Of a DNA stretch of 64,000 bases, positions 40,257 through 49,340 are shown piece after piece. The stretch is from contig DAOLUH010000007.1 of NCBI GenBank assembly GCA_035420085.1, positions 62,001 to 126,000 of the forward strand. Direction: 5' to 3'. Every line of letters starts with the position of its first letter. The first letter of the stretch is position 1. This stretch comes from DSWT01 sp035420085. Its GTDB lineage: Bacteria > Chloroflexota > Anaerolineae > B4-G1 > SLSP01. A program made the translations under genes and the position numbers. A model generated the notes under the pieces. It worked only from the letters and a program-made list of their open reading frames with translations. It was not told the DNA's origin and ran no database searches.

Positions 40257-41110
40257 TGGATCGGGTTTTCGCGCCTATTGACTACCTGGTCATCGGGCAC
40301 GTCACACACGACATCCTGCCTGATGGCCGGCGCGTCCTCGGCGGCACGGTTTCGTATGCGTCGCTGACCGCTGCGGCGCTAGGACGCACGGTCGGCATTG
40401 TGACGAGCACCGGCGCGGACGCCAATCTTGCGACACTGGAGCGCATTGCTTCCCTGGTGCGCCATCCCGCCTCTGCCACGACGACGTTCGAGAATGTGTA
40501 CGTTGATGGGCATCGTGAGCAGTACGTCTACTCTTTTGCCGCACCCTTGACCCCCCAGGAAGTGCCGCCGGCCTGGCTGCGAAGTTCCATTGTCCACATC
40601 GGCCCTATTATGCGGGAATGTCCGCCCGCGCTGGCCGAACATTTCAACGGCAAAACATTCGTCGGCATTACCCCGCAGGGCTGGATGCGCGACAGCGACG
40701 CGCGCGGGCGCGTTTTTCCTATCCCGTGGGCCGAAGCTTCACATCTGCTGCCGCTGGCCTCCGCCGTCGTCTTGAGTATCGAGGATATCGGCAGCGACTG
40801 GGATCTGGCGGTGCATTATGCAAAGCAGACGCGGATTCTCGTCGTCACGTGTGGGTGGGACGGGGGGACGCTGTTTGTGGATGGCGCGCCAACCGCCTTC
40901 CCCGCTGTGCCGGTGACGCAGGTGGACCCCACCGGCGCCGGCGACATTTTTGCCACGGCCTTCTTTATTGCCTTAGCTTCGGGCGCGCAGCCGTTGCCCG
41001 CGACACGCTACGCGGCGTGTCTGGCGGCGTATTCCGTCACGCGGGTGGGGTTGGCCTCGGCGCCGCAACCTGACGAAGTTGCCGCTTGTTCCAGGGATTT
41101 CCCTTTCTGA
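40256..41110 (+). CDS. PfkB-family carbohydrate kinase
   Basis: A 284-residue ribokinase-like protein. The catalytic signature V-D-P-T-G-A-G-D-I-F-A-T-A near residue 225 provides the anion hole and base Asp; the N-terminal G-G-T-V-S-Y-A sugar-binding motif is also present. ATG 40256 overlaps the jag stop (TGATG). Substrate cannot be read from sequence; adenosine, ribose, fructose or a nucleoside are possible. Confidence 0.8.
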   Translation: MDRVFAPIDYLVIGHVTHDILPDGRRVLGGTVSYASLTAAALGRTVGIVTSTGADANLATLERIASLVRHPASATTTFENVYVDGHREQYVYSFAAPLTPQEVPPAWLRSSIVHIGPIMRECPPALAEHFNGKTFVGITPQGWMRDSDARGRVFPIPWAEASHLLPLASAVVLSIEDIGSDWDLAVHYAKQTRILVVTCGWDGGTLFVDGAPTAFPAVPVTQVDPTGAGDIFATAFFIALASGAQPLPATRYAACLAAYSVTRVGLASAPQPDEVAACSRDFPF

Positions 41111-41135
41111 AATGGCTTCGATCTGAGGCTGGCGC

Positions 41136-41948
41136 ATGACGCGAGTTTACACCTTCACCAACCAAAAGGGTGGCGTCGGCAAGACGACCACCGTGGTTAA
41201 TGTCGCGGCGGCGATGGCCGATTGGGGCCACCGCGTTTTGCTCGTTGATATTGACCCGCAGAGCAACGCGACGACGTGCCTCGGCGTGGATTCGCGCACC
41301 CTTTCCTCGTCCATTTATGACGTGTTGGTGGGCGAGCAGAGCATCACCGAAGTCATCCGCGGCACGCGCTGGCCGGGACTTGACATCTTGCCGAGCGCGC
41401 CGGCATTGGCGGGCGCTACCGTGGAGTTGAACCGCGCGACGGATCCGCGGGAACGGGTGGACCATCTCAAGCGTATGTTGACGCCGGTCGAAGGCTACGA
41501 CTACATTCTCATTGATTCTCCGCCCAGTCTGGGTGTACTCACGGTGAATGCGCTGAGCGCAGCCCAGGCGGTGATTGTGCCGGTGCAATGCGAGTATCTG
41601 GCCCTGGAAGGGTTGGCGCAGTTGATGCGCACGATAACGCTGGTACAACGTGGTCTCAATCCCACTCTGACGCTGCGCGGCGTCGTCCTGACGATGTATG
41701 ACAGCCGGACCACCCTTTCGCGCCAGGTCGCCGAGGAGATTCGCAAGCACTTCCCTGGACAGGTTTTCAATGTGATTATTCCGCGCAGTGTGCGTTTGAG
41801 CGAAGCGCCGAGCTTTGGGGAACCGGGCGTCTTTTACGCGCCACGCTCCTCGGGGGCGTTGGCGTATCGGGTTCTCACCTGGGAGTTGTTGCGAGGCGAC
41901 GGGCGCGAACCGGATTGGTCGCCGCCAACTCTAGAACCTGGGGACTGA
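41136..41948 (+). CDS. parA: ParA/Soj-type chromosome-partition ATPase
   Basis: A 270-residue ATPase. N-Q-K-G-G-V-G-K-T-T (residues 9-18) is the deviant Walker A motif with the signature Lys, D-I-D-P-Q-S-N-A-T follows, and the I-D-S-P-P-S-L-G motif is conserved. It couples to ParB-parS in chromosome segregation. No parB follows; a terminator comes immediately and the next gene is convergent. It may act with a distant ParB or in another cargo-positioning role. Confidence 0.88.
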   Translation: MTRVYTFTNQKGGVGKTTTVVNVAAAMADWGHRVLLVDIDPQSNATTCLGVDSRTLSSSIYDVLVGEQSITEVIRGTRWPGLDILPSAPALAGATVELNRATDPRERVDHLKRMLTPVEGYDYILIDSPPSLGVLTVNALSAAQAVIVPVQCEYLALEGLAQLMRTITLVQRGLNPTLTLRGVVLTMYDSRTTLSRQVAEEIRKHFPGQVFNVIIPRSVRLSEAPSFGEPGVFYAPRSSGALAYRVLTWELLRGDGREPDWSPPTLEPGD

Positions 41949-41956
41949 AAATCTAC

Positions 41957-41993
41957 GCAACAATCCGCCGGATCACTGCCGGCGGATTGTTGC
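41957..41993. terminator. Bidirectional terminator after parA
   Basis: A 15-bp perfect stem (41957-41971 with 41979-41993), ATCACTG loop, short T tract, between convergent genes. Confidence 0.8.
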
Positions 41994-42017
41994 TTTGTCG
42001 CCTATTGCCCGACGCGG

Positions 42018-44432
42018 TTATCCTCGATAGACGTGATAACGTTGTTGGATGCGGTGGGTCGCATATTCTGCCGCCCGGCGAACGGCTGCATCGTGGTCGT
42101 GCAGCAGAGGCTCCAGAAGCGTGAGATGGTTTTCGCGTCCGATGTGAACCAGGGTGAGCGCGCCCAAGATTTTGGCAGACGGGTCTCCCTGCGCGATAGC
42201 CTTTTCCAACATCGCCACGGCTGCTTGCCCAACGCCAAGCCCTAATCCTTGCCCGGCAGCCCACGTGATCAGCCATTCCATCTGGTCAACTTGTGGCGGC
42301 GCCAGCGTGACTGTCTTACTCTCCGTTTGTTCTTTGATCGCGTTGAGGCCCACTTCTGCCGCTGACCGCACGACCCATTCTTTATCTTCGCGGACCATCT
42401 TCTCCAGAATGGCGATGGCCCACGGTTGATTGATTCGCCCTAACCCCTGCGCCACGGTCCGGCGGATCAAGAGCGATTCGTTGTCCACTGCTTCTTTCAG
42501 CACGTCAAGGCCCTCTTCTGTTTTGGACAGCGCCTCCGCGATACTGGGGAGCAAGTTTTCATCGCCTTCGAACATAGCATCTTGGAGCATACGGACTGCG
42601 CCAGAAGTTCCCAAATCGGCCAGCGCCTCAACTGCGCTTTGCCGGACTTCAAGATCGAGGTCTTGTAGAGCGCCTTCAAACAACGGCATCTCCCGCGGCG
42701 ACCCGCACCATCCCAATCCACGCAGCGCAGCGCTGCGGATGGCGACCGCAGGTTGGCGTAAGGTTTGGATGAAGAAGGCGCGCGCGCCTTCGCCGGCCGA
42801 CATCGCCAGGGCGTGTCCGATTTGCAGACGCACGTGTCTGTCTGTGTCGACATCGGTAAAAGTGTGCGCGAGGATCTTCATCAAGGTTTTGCGCCAGGCA
42901 GCATCTTCAGGCGCTACGACGCTCCAGCGGGTCGCGCGCAAGAGGCTCTCGACGTTGCCGTAGGAGGTGGCCTCATTGAACAACATAAGCGCCAGCGGCG
43001 TCACGTCCTCCAATCCGGCGTAGAATTCGAGCAGCAGCGTCCATGCCGGGTCGTCCAGATGCGCTTTGACCATATCCGGGCCGATGGGATCCTCAGCGAG
43101 CGCCCAGGCGGTGAGGAAATCGTCCCAGATGTAGTGCGCCGGCGCCCAGAGTTTGCCTTCCCGTTGCAATAGATGGGTATCGAAGAGCATCCGGCGTATC
43201 GCACCCTCCAGTTTGGACACAGCGGGGTCCGCGGGCGGCAGCAGCGAACCGATAAAGTCGTAGATTTCTTGTTGAGAAAAGGCGCGGCCTTCCATGCGGT
43301 GTTTTTTCGCCAGGTGGCTGAGCGCATCCAGGGTCAGGACGCGCGCCTGTTCAACGATTTCTGCTTGCCCTTCACCCAAATTCGGGGTGGGAATGCAGTT
43401 ATCCAGGAAACGATCCAGCACATCCACAGGACGGAGCGGCAATTGCTGCGTTTGCAGGTAAACGATGATGCGTGTGTTGAGTTCCAGGAGCGATGCTCCC
43501 GCTTCGTCTGCCCATTTCAGGGTGGGCAGCACATCTTCGGATGGCTCAAGCTGCTCCATTTTCAGCAAGCGCGCCCAACCGTCGTACAGCGCCACAATCG
43601 TGTCTTCGCCGTGCGGTGGGACAATCTCCAGCGGCACGAATCCGTTTTCGGTCAACATGCCATAGCCAGCGTTACCACTGGCAACCAACCAACAACTTTT
43701 GGGCAGACTTTGCGCGGCTTCGGCCAACAAACGTGCGACGACGCGGCGTTCGTCTGGGGGAAGCGTGTCCCAGTTATCAACCAGGATGAGCGAAGGTTCG
43801 TTACGCAGGTGTGCGAGCACCCACTTGGGGATCAGCCCCGTCATAAACAATTCGGCTAATTGTACGAGGCGCTCCACCGGCGGAACAGACTCGATGCGGG
43901 GCAGGTTTTTCCACTGCGCCAGATCAAGCCAGATAGGGAAGCGTTCATAAGGCCGCTTTTTCCCGGCGCGCTGCGCGGTCTGCCATACCGTCATGGCCAA
44001 AGCCGTCGTCCGCCCAGAGGTCAAGGGACCGGTGATAACCAGTTTGGGATAACCGTCTGCGATGTGCGAGAACGAAACGGTCAGTGGTTCCGGGAAAAGA
44101 GAGTCGCTTTTGAGGTCTATTTTTGTCGGCAGCGGGGACGGAGCCGCGAATGTCGGTGGTTGGAAGATCGCCAGCGGGTCCGCTGGCGTAAAGAGCAGCA
44201 GCTCTTTGAGCGCTTCTTGGAGCGCGGTGACATAGCGCTCTTCCTGGCTGGCCCGCGCGCGATTGCGCAGGTTCACGACCGGAGACCACAGTTTGACGCC
44301 GAATTGCTTGATTTTCTCGCGCTGCCGGTAAATGACACGCGCGATAATCAGGGCGATGACGGCTCCAATAAGCGCTGAGGGCAGGTCGAATTTCCAGGCT
44401 CTCGACTGCTGGACGAGTGCGACAAACAGCAC
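42018..44432 (-). CDS. Membrane-anchored P-loop (NACHT-like) protein with HEAT repeats
   Basis: An 804-residue protein starting with GTG after GGAG. A transmembrane helix (about 18-35) precedes a P-loop ATPase: Walker A I-T-G-P-L-T-S-G-R-T-T (133-143), where the usual Lys is Arg141, and Walker B L-I-L-V-D-N-W-D (214-221). The region around 240-480 fits NACHT/STAND helical modules. The last 280 residues are HEAT-type repeats (blocks ending A-L-A-D-L-G, A-A-E-V-G-L-N-A-I). It lies 9 bases downstream of a response regulator and is probably a signalling scaffold. Substrate and output unknown. Confidence 0.65.
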   Translation of the reverse strand: MLFVALVQQSRAWKFDLPSALIGAVIALIIARVIYRQREKIKQFGVKLWSPVVNLRNRARASQEERYVTALQEALKELLLFTPADPLAIFQPPTFAAPSPLPTKIDLKSDSLFPEPLTVSFSHIADGYPKLVITGPLTSGRTTALAMTVWQTAQRAGKKRPYERFPIWLDLAQWKNLPRIESVPPVERLVQLAELFMTGLIPKWVLAHLRNEPSLILVDNWDTLPPDERRVVARLLAEAAQSLPKSCWLVASGNAGYGMLTENGFVPLEIVPPHGEDTIVALYDGWARLLKMEQLEPSEDVLPTLKWADEAGASLLELNTRIIVYLQTQQLPLRPVDVLDRFLDNCIPTPNLGEGQAEIVEQARVLTLDALSHLAKKHRMEGRAFSQQEIYDFIGSLLPPADPAVSKLEGAIRRMLFDTHLLQREGKLWAPAHYIWDDFLTAWALAEDPIGPDMVKAHLDDPAWTLLLEFYAGLEDVTPLALMLFNEATSYGNVESLLRATRWSVVAPEDAAWRKTLMKILAHTFTDVDTDRHVRLQIGHALAMSAGEGARAFFIQTLRQPAVAIRSAALRGLGWCGSPREMPLFEGALQDLDLEVRQSAVEALADLGTSGAVRMLQDAMFEGDENLLPSIAEALSKTEEGLDVLKEAVDNESLLIRRTVAQGLGRINQPWAIAILEKMVREDKEWVVRSAAEVGLNAIKEQTESKTVTLAPPQVDQMEWLITWAAGQGLGLGVGQAAVAMLEKAIAQGDPSAKILGALTLVHIGRENHLTLLEPLLHDHDAAVRRAAEYATHRIQQRYHVYRG

Positions 44433-44441
44433 GCCCTGCTC

Positions 44442-45137
44442 CTACGCTTCTGCGGATTCCATAACGAGCCGGTATCCCTGACCGCGTTCGCTGACAATGC
44501 GCTTGGGATCGCGCGGGTCCACCTCGACCTTCTGCCGCAGGTACCAGATGTAGAGCTTGAGATAGTCGCGCCGGTTGGAGTATTCCGCTCCCCACACCCG
44601 CCGGAGCAGTGTATCGTGATTCACCGTTCGCCCGGAATCCTGGATGAGCGCAGAGAGCAACTGGAATTCGGTGGGGGTGAGGCTGACCAGGCGGTTATCC
44701 ACTTTGACTTCGTGCGTGTCCAGGTTGACCCACAGATTGCCGGTTTGGAAGACAGTCTGCTCGCCGCGTGCACGGCGTGCGCGCGACAACGCTGCTTTGA
44801 CCCGTGTCACCAGCTCTTTGTAGCCGAAGGGTTTGACGATGTAATCGTCGGCGCCTAAGCCCAGGCCGTAGGCGATGTTGTGCTCGTCGCCCAGGGCCGT
44901 CAGGAAGAGGACCGGTACGTCGGTGATGTGGCGCAGCGCCTCGTAAACGTGCCAGCCATCCATATCCGGCATCAGAATGTCCAACAATACCAGGTCGGGC
45001 GGCGACTGCTGCGCCAATGCCAGGCCGGTTTCACCGTTGCTGGCTGCCTTAACTACATAGCCGGCGCGTTCCAAGAGCAGTTGAACCAGTTGAGCCAGGG
45101 CCTCATCGTCTTCAATTAGTAAGATCATGTCGTTCAT
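44442..45137 (-). CDS. OmpR/PhoB-family response regulator
   Basis: A 231-residue two-domain regulator. The receiver has E9-D-D, phospho-acceptor Asp53 in L-L-D-I-L-M-P-D-M-D-G, and K-P-F. The C-terminal winged helix ends with R-G-Q-G-Y-R-L. No histidine kinase is adjacent, so the cognate kinase lies elsewhere. The downstream P-loop/HEAT membrane gene is only 9 bases away and may share its control or be its target. Confidence 0.92.
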   Translation of the reverse strand: MNDMILLIEDDEALAQLVQLLLERAGYVVKAASNGETGLALAQQSPPDLVLLDILMPDMDGWHVYEALRHITDVPVLFLTALGDEHNIAYGLGLGADDYIVKPFGYKELVTRVKAALSRARRARGEQTVFQTGNLWVNLDTHEVKVDNRLVSLTPTEFQLLSALIQDSGRTVNHDTLLRRVWGAEYSNRRDYLKLYIWYLRQKVEVDPRDPKRIVSERGQGYRLVMESAEA

Positions 45138-45176
45138 TGTGTGCTCCTTGAGAGTAGGTGACTAAAATCCACTGAT

Positions 45177-45213
45177 GGATCAAGGATAGATTTTATAAAT
45201 AGTAGCTTGATCC
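45177..45213 (-). promoter_or_regulatory. Inverted repeat in the response-regulator leader
   Basis: GGATCAAG (45177-45184) and CTTGATCC (45206-45213), a perfect 8-base inverted repeat 21 bases apart between promoter and start codon; possible autoregulatory operator. Confidence 0.45.
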
Positions 45214-45230
45214 GGCACAAGTTCTATCTC

Positions 45231-45258
45231 TATGATATGTAAGAATTTGCGTTTGTCA
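45231..45258 (-). promoter_or_regulatory. Promoter of the response regulator operon
   Basis: On the minus strand: TTGACA (45258-45253), 16-base spacer, TATCAT (45236-45231). Confidence 0.65.
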
Positions 45259-45355
45259 AACCAAAAGTGGCTTTGGGGTTAGAAATTAACCAGATTGTAC
45301 GATAAGTATCACGTCGTTGAAGGCGATTCTGAACATGAACGCATTGGGGCGTTTC

Positions 45356-48007
45356 TTATGGATTGACGGCCTGTTCGAGGAGTCGTTTCCCTATCTGCGC
45401 CGGAATTTGTCGTTGGGGAGCGTTATCAATCAGGACAGCGACGGCGTAGCGGGGGACTTTGGCGGAGTTGAGGCCGATGAACCACGTCTGGGTGCGGTTG
45501 GGACCGGCCAGCGCGTCGCCAATGTGCCCTACCGTTTCTCCATAACGCGGCCAGGCATTGAGAATCTGGGCGGCGCTTTCAGGCGTGGTGACGCGAACAT
45601 TGGCGATGGCCGCCATGGCAGTGCATCCGTTGAAGGGTTTGGCGAGGAGGTGCAGTGTTGTGCGTTGGCCGTCGTTGCCTACTGTGGCTGCCACACTCAC
45701 CATCTGCAAGGGCGTCACTAATAGATTGCCCTGTCCGACGGCCTCGCGCACTGCATCAGCGCCGGCGGGATCCCAATCCGCCGCTACAGTCGGGATTTCC
45801 AGGATCGGAGCGTCGGTAAGCCCCCAGCGTGTGAGTTTTTTCGCTAACTGCGTCGTCCCCAGTTGGGTTCCCAGCGCGGCAAAAGGCGCCGGACATGCAG
45901 CATTGAGCGCAGATTTCCAGGTATTGTCAACGGGAATTTGCGCGCATGTCACCGTCTCGCCGTTGGCGCTCACTGAAACGGTCAGCGGCAGTTCTGGCGC
46001 AGGCAATGCGCCGTCCTGCATCGCTGCATCGAGTAATACCGTCTGCAGGATGGCGCCGGGCTGCGCTAACCCTTGCGTCGCCCGGTTGAGCAAGGGGGCA
46101 TCCGGCGCGTTGGACAGGTTTTCCCAGTCTTCTGCTACGGTGGACGGATCGTAGATGGGTGACGTAGCCAGGGCCAGGATTTCCCCGGTGCGCGCATCCA
46201 CCAGCACGGCTGCTCCCTGATAGCCAGCCAGGAGCTGTTGCGCGGCTTGTTGAAGTCGCGCATCAATCGTCAGGCGCACCTCACGTCCCACGGGAACTTG
46301 ATGGAGCAGCCCGGCCTGGACGTTCTGCCAGGGCGTGCGGCCGATTTCCCCGCGCAGACGGGCGTCGCAGGCCGCTTCGATCCCGGCGTCGCCGTATTGC
46401 AGTGTGGTGTAACCCAGGACGGGGGCCGCTTCCGGCACGGGATACGTGCGGGTGACGTAGCCCGCTTCATCCACGGCAATGTCGGCCAGCACGACGCCGT
46501 TGCGGTCAAGAATGCGCCCGCGCCGGATGCGGGATTCGGCCAGGATGCGGCGTGGGTTGGTGAGATAACCGCGCAACTCATCGGCGCGGAGAACACTCCA
46601 CACGCCGGTGGAGATCACCACACTCGTTAACAGCAGCAACAACACCCTTCCCAGCCGAGCGGCTGTTTTTGGCAGGGGCAGTGTATCAGGTTTCACGAGG
46701 CTGAGTGTGATCGGTTCGGGATGGGGGGTGGAGATGTTCAACAACAGACCGGTCGCCACGAATACGGTGAGCAGCGAGGAACCGCCATAGCTGAGAAAGG
46801 GCAGGGTCACGCCGGTGATCGGGATGAGTTTTGCGTTACCGCCCGCGATGACCCACGTCTGGATGGCGAACAGCGCCGCGATGCCGCCTGCCAGCAGCGA
46901 CTCAAAAGGGGCTGCGGCCTTCTGCGCCAGCACGATCCCCCGGTAGATCAGCAGCCCAAGCAAAATCGTCAGGCCAATGGCGCCGGTCAGGCCGAACTCT
47001 TCGACTAACGCTGCGTAGACGAAGTCGGTGTGGACGGCGGGGATCAGCGTTGGCAGCCCTTGTCCAAGCCCCTCGCCGAACAATCCGCCGGCGGCGAGCG
47101 CAAACAGCGATTGCAGAATCTGGAAGGCGCGGTCGGCCTGCTCCGGCGCCCAGGGATTGAGCCAGATGCTCACGCGCAGCGCGACGCGGCTGGAAAGCGC
47201 ATATCCTGCCACCGCAACAGGCGCGAACAACAACAGGCTCACGGCGACGTGCCAGCCTTTGCCCCACGCCAGGTAGAGCATCGCCACGAAGGTCAGGTAA
47301 AACAGCAGTGCGCCCCCCAGGTCTTGCTGCCATCCCAACAACAACAGCGCCAATCCCACCATCGTGAGCATAGGGCCAAAAATCGCCATCCACAACACCC
47401 GGCTGCCAGATTTCTGCTGCAACATATCGCGCCGGTCGGAAAGGTAAGAGGCCAGGTAGATAACCAGGAGCAGTTTGAGCAGTTCCGAGGGCTGGTAATA
47501 AATGCCGAATCCACCCAACCAGAGCTGTTGGCCGTAGCCGGAGGGGTTGACGCCGAAGAAAAACGTCGCGCCGAGCAATAACAGTCCAGCCGCCAGCAGC
47601 GTGTAGCGATAGCGCCGGAGCAGTCGCGGGAGGGTGGGGAGCAACGCCACGACACATAACGCCATACAACTGACGCCGAGCCAGAGAATCTGCCGCAGCA
47701 GAAATGCGGGGGCCAGGCGCGCCAGCACCAGCAGTCCCCATCCGGTCAGCAGGCTGACGATGGGCAAGATGAACGGGTCTGCATCGGGCAGCCGCTTGTG
47801 CAGCAGCGCGAAGGTTATGCCCCAGGCCGTTCCCCAGCCGAGGACCAGGGCCGTCAAGTGCCAGGGGGTCAGTGCGGGGGTGGGGGCTGCGAAGTACAGC
47901 GCTACAGCGCCCAAGATTACGAAACAGGCGGCAATCCCGATTAAAAAGCCCCGCGTTTTGATCGGGGCTGGCGTTATCCAACGTTTGCGAATCGGCTGCG
48001 TGCTCAT
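45356..48007 (-). CDS. SEDS (RodA/FtsW) fused to a class B PBP-like domain with lost active site
   Basis: An 883-residue fusion. Residues 1-425 are a SEDS glycosyltransferase: Y-Q-P-S-E-L-L-K, the W-Q-Q-D-L-G-G segment, H-T-D-F-V-Y-A-A-L-V-E-E-F-G and T-L-P-F-L-S-Y-G-G-S-S are all preserved. Another transmembrane helix (about 455-472) leads into a PBP transpeptidase fold. There, the SxxK motif is A652-I-L-Q655, SxN is A-C-P (704-706) and KTG is H-I-G (828-830), so acylation is not expected. It follows mtnP with no gap (TAA-ATG). Probably peptidoglycan polymerisation with a non-catalytic PBP activator. Confidence 0.85.
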   Translation of the reverse strand: MSTQPIRKRWITPAPIKTRGFLIGIAACFVILGAVALYFAAPTPALTPWHLTALVLGWGTAWGITFALLHKRLPDADPFILPIVSLLTGWGLLVLARLAPAFLLRQILWLGVSCMALCVVALLPTLPRLLRRYRYTLLAAGLLLLGATFFFGVNPSGYGQQLWLGGFGIYYQPSELLKLLLVIYLASYLSDRRDMLQQKSGSRVLWMAIFGPMLTMVGLALLLLGWQQDLGGALLFYLTFVAMLYLAWGKGWHVAVSLLLFAPVAVAGYALSSRVALRVSIWLNPWAPEQADRAFQILQSLFALAAGGLFGEGLGQGLPTLIPAVHTDFVYAALVEEFGLTGAIGLTILLGLLIYRGIVLAQKAAAPFESLLAGGIAALFAIQTWVIAGGNAKLIPITGVTLPFLSYGGSSLLTVFVATGLLLNISTPHPEPITLSLVKPDTLPLPKTAARLGRVLLLLLTSVVISTGVWSVLRADELRGYLTNPRRILAESRIRRGRILDRNGVVLADIAVDEAGYVTRTYPVPEAAPVLGYTTLQYGDAGIEAACDARLRGEIGRTPWQNVQAGLLHQVPVGREVRLTIDARLQQAAQQLLAGYQGAAVLVDARTGEILALATSPIYDPSTVAEDWENLSNAPDAPLLNRATQGLAQPGAILQTVLLDAAMQDGALPAPELPLTVSVSANGETVTCAQIPVDNTWKSALNAACPAPFAALGTQLGTTQLAKKLTRWGLTDAPILEIPTVAADWDPAGADAVREAVGQGNLLVTPLQMVSVAATVGNDGQRTTLHLLAKPFNGCTAMAAIANVRVTTPESAAQILNAWPRYGETVGHIGDALAGPNRTQTWFIGLNSAKVPRYAVAVLIDNAPQRQIPAQIGKRLLEQAVNP

Positions 48008-48880
48008 TTACGCCAGGTACGGACCCGCCAGCAAGTGCAACTTCTCGCGGGTCGGGGCTGGGATTCGGTCGGGCGCGGTGATGAGCGCTGTTTCCAGGGC
48101 GTGTGCGCAGTGGCAGTTCGTGTCGGCTGTGGCCAGGCGCGGCACGAGCAATTTGATGGCTTGCCGCGCCAGGCCGATGTTTTTATTCAAGACCTGGATG
48201 ACCATTTCGACGGTGACGGCTTCTTCGCTGGCGTGCCAGACATCGTAATCTGTGATATGGGCCATCGTCGCGTAGCACATCCCGGCTTCACGGGTCAGAA
48301 ACACCTCCGGGCAGGCCGTCATACCAATGATGTCCATCCCCCATTGGCGGTAGACGAGGCTTTCGCCTTTGGTACTGAAGCGCGGGCCTTCGATGGTGAT
48401 GAAGGTTCCGCCGCGTTGCACGCTCCCTCCGGCCTCCACCACGGCGTCGGCCAGCAATGCGGATAGCGCCGGGCAGAAAGGCTCCGCGACCGAGATGTGC
48501 GCGACCAATCCTTCGCCGAAGAACGAGCTGGGGCGCTGCCTGGTGAAGTCGAAGACCTGATCCGGCACAACGACCGCGCCTGGATGCAGGTGCTCGCGCA
48601 GCGACCCGCACGCGGAGACGCTGATGATTTTCTCGACGCCGAGTTGTTTGAGCGCGTAGATATTCGCGCGATACGGTACTTCGGTCGGCGTGTGGATGTG
48701 GCCACGTCCGTGGCGCGGCAGGAAAACAATCGGTACGCCCGCGAGGTCCCCGGCGATGAGGGCGTCGCTAGGAGCGCCGAACGGCGTTGTGACGTGGATT
48801 TCGTGGATGTTCTCCAAACCGTCTATCTGATACAGCCCCGAACCGCCGATGACGCCGATGCGAATGGGTTCAGTCAACAT
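48008..48880 (-). CDS. mtnP: S-methyl-5'-thioadenosine phosphorylase
   Basis: A 290-residue purine-nucleoside-phosphorylase-2 family enzyme. I-G-V-I-G-G-S-G-L-Y opens the phosphate-binding site; P-R-H-G-R-G-H and T-E-V-P-Y-R-A-N, with G-P-R-F-S-T and the substrate-binding I-I-G-M-T motif, follow. It converts methylthioadenosine plus phosphate to adenine and methylthioribose-1-phosphate, the substrate of MtnA encoded at 58868. AAGGAG selects ATG 48880. It is directly joined to the downstream SEDS-PBP gene. Confidence 0.92.
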   Translation of the reverse strand: MLTEPIRIGVIGGSGLYQIDGLENIHEIHVTTPFGAPSDALIAGDLAGVPIVFLPRHGRGHIHTPTEVPYRANIYALKQLGVEKIISVSACGSLREHLHPGAVVVPDQVFDFTRQRPSSFFGEGLVAHISVAEPFCPALSALLADAVVEAGGSVQRGGTFITIEGPRFSTKGESLVYRQWGMDIIGMTACPEVFLTREAGMCYATMAHITDYDVWHASEEAVTVEMVIQVLNKNIGLARQAIKLLVPRLATADTNCHCAHALETALITAPDRIPAPTREKLHLLAGPYLA

Positions 48881-48899
48881 ACATTTCTCCTTACGCTGG

Positions 48900-48943
48900 T
48901 CAAAAGTCAAAAGTCAAAAGTCGAAAGTCGAAAGTCCAAAGTC
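48900..48943. repeat. Heptad tandem repeat (AAAAGTC type)
   Basis: Six units of AAAAGTC/GAAAGTC/CAAAGTC at period 7, between mtnP and the Cys-rich gene. Confidence 0.9.
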
Positions 48944-48967
48944 GCACGGAAATTTGTTTATATCTGC

Positions 48968-49324
48968 TTATAAGCTCTCTTCTGATTCTGGACTCACGAC
49001 AAAGGTGATGTTTTCGTGGCATAGACCACAGCCGGTGTAGGGATTTTGTACGGCAGCCTTGCTGCGGGTACATGTCGCGTAGACGCGCATCCGGTTGCCT
49101 TCCCAAAAACGCCATCCGCCTCTGCCAATGTGCGCGTGTAGCGCCATCGCCGCGCAGCCGTTGGCCCGCCGGATATCGGGCACAATGCACGTAGCGCACA
49201 ATGCGGGTGTCCAACGTCGCGCGTCGGGTTGGCCATCCAACAGATGACATAACGCCTTCTCCGCGGCTCGCCGGTAATATCCTCCGTAATAGTAGGGACA
49301 TTCTCTCCCGTCAGGTGTACGCAT
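48968..49324 (-). CDS. Cys-rich protein of unknown function
   Basis: A 118-residue protein with about nine Cys in spaced pairs: C9 before P-Y-Y-Y-G-G-Y-Y, C-A-T-C-I-V-P-D-I-R-R-A-N-G-C in the middle, and C-G-L-C-H near the end. The pattern suggests metal binding or disulfides and looks conserved rather than random. It starts 16 bases after the upstream gene, with only a weak ribosome site, so translational coupling is likely. Function unknown. Confidence 0.6.
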   Translation of the reverse strand: MRTPDGRECPYYYGGYYRRAAEKALCHLLDGQPDARRWTPALCATCIVPDIRRANGCAAMALHAHIGRGGWRFWEGNRMRVYATCTRSKAAVQNPYTGCGLCHENITFVVSPESEESL

Positions 49325-49340
49325 GGTGGGGAGAGGCCTT

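Noticed and set aside
48900..48943. CRISPR array
   Set aside because: Units are only 7 bases without unique spacers, and no cas gene is present; the same holds for the other arrays.
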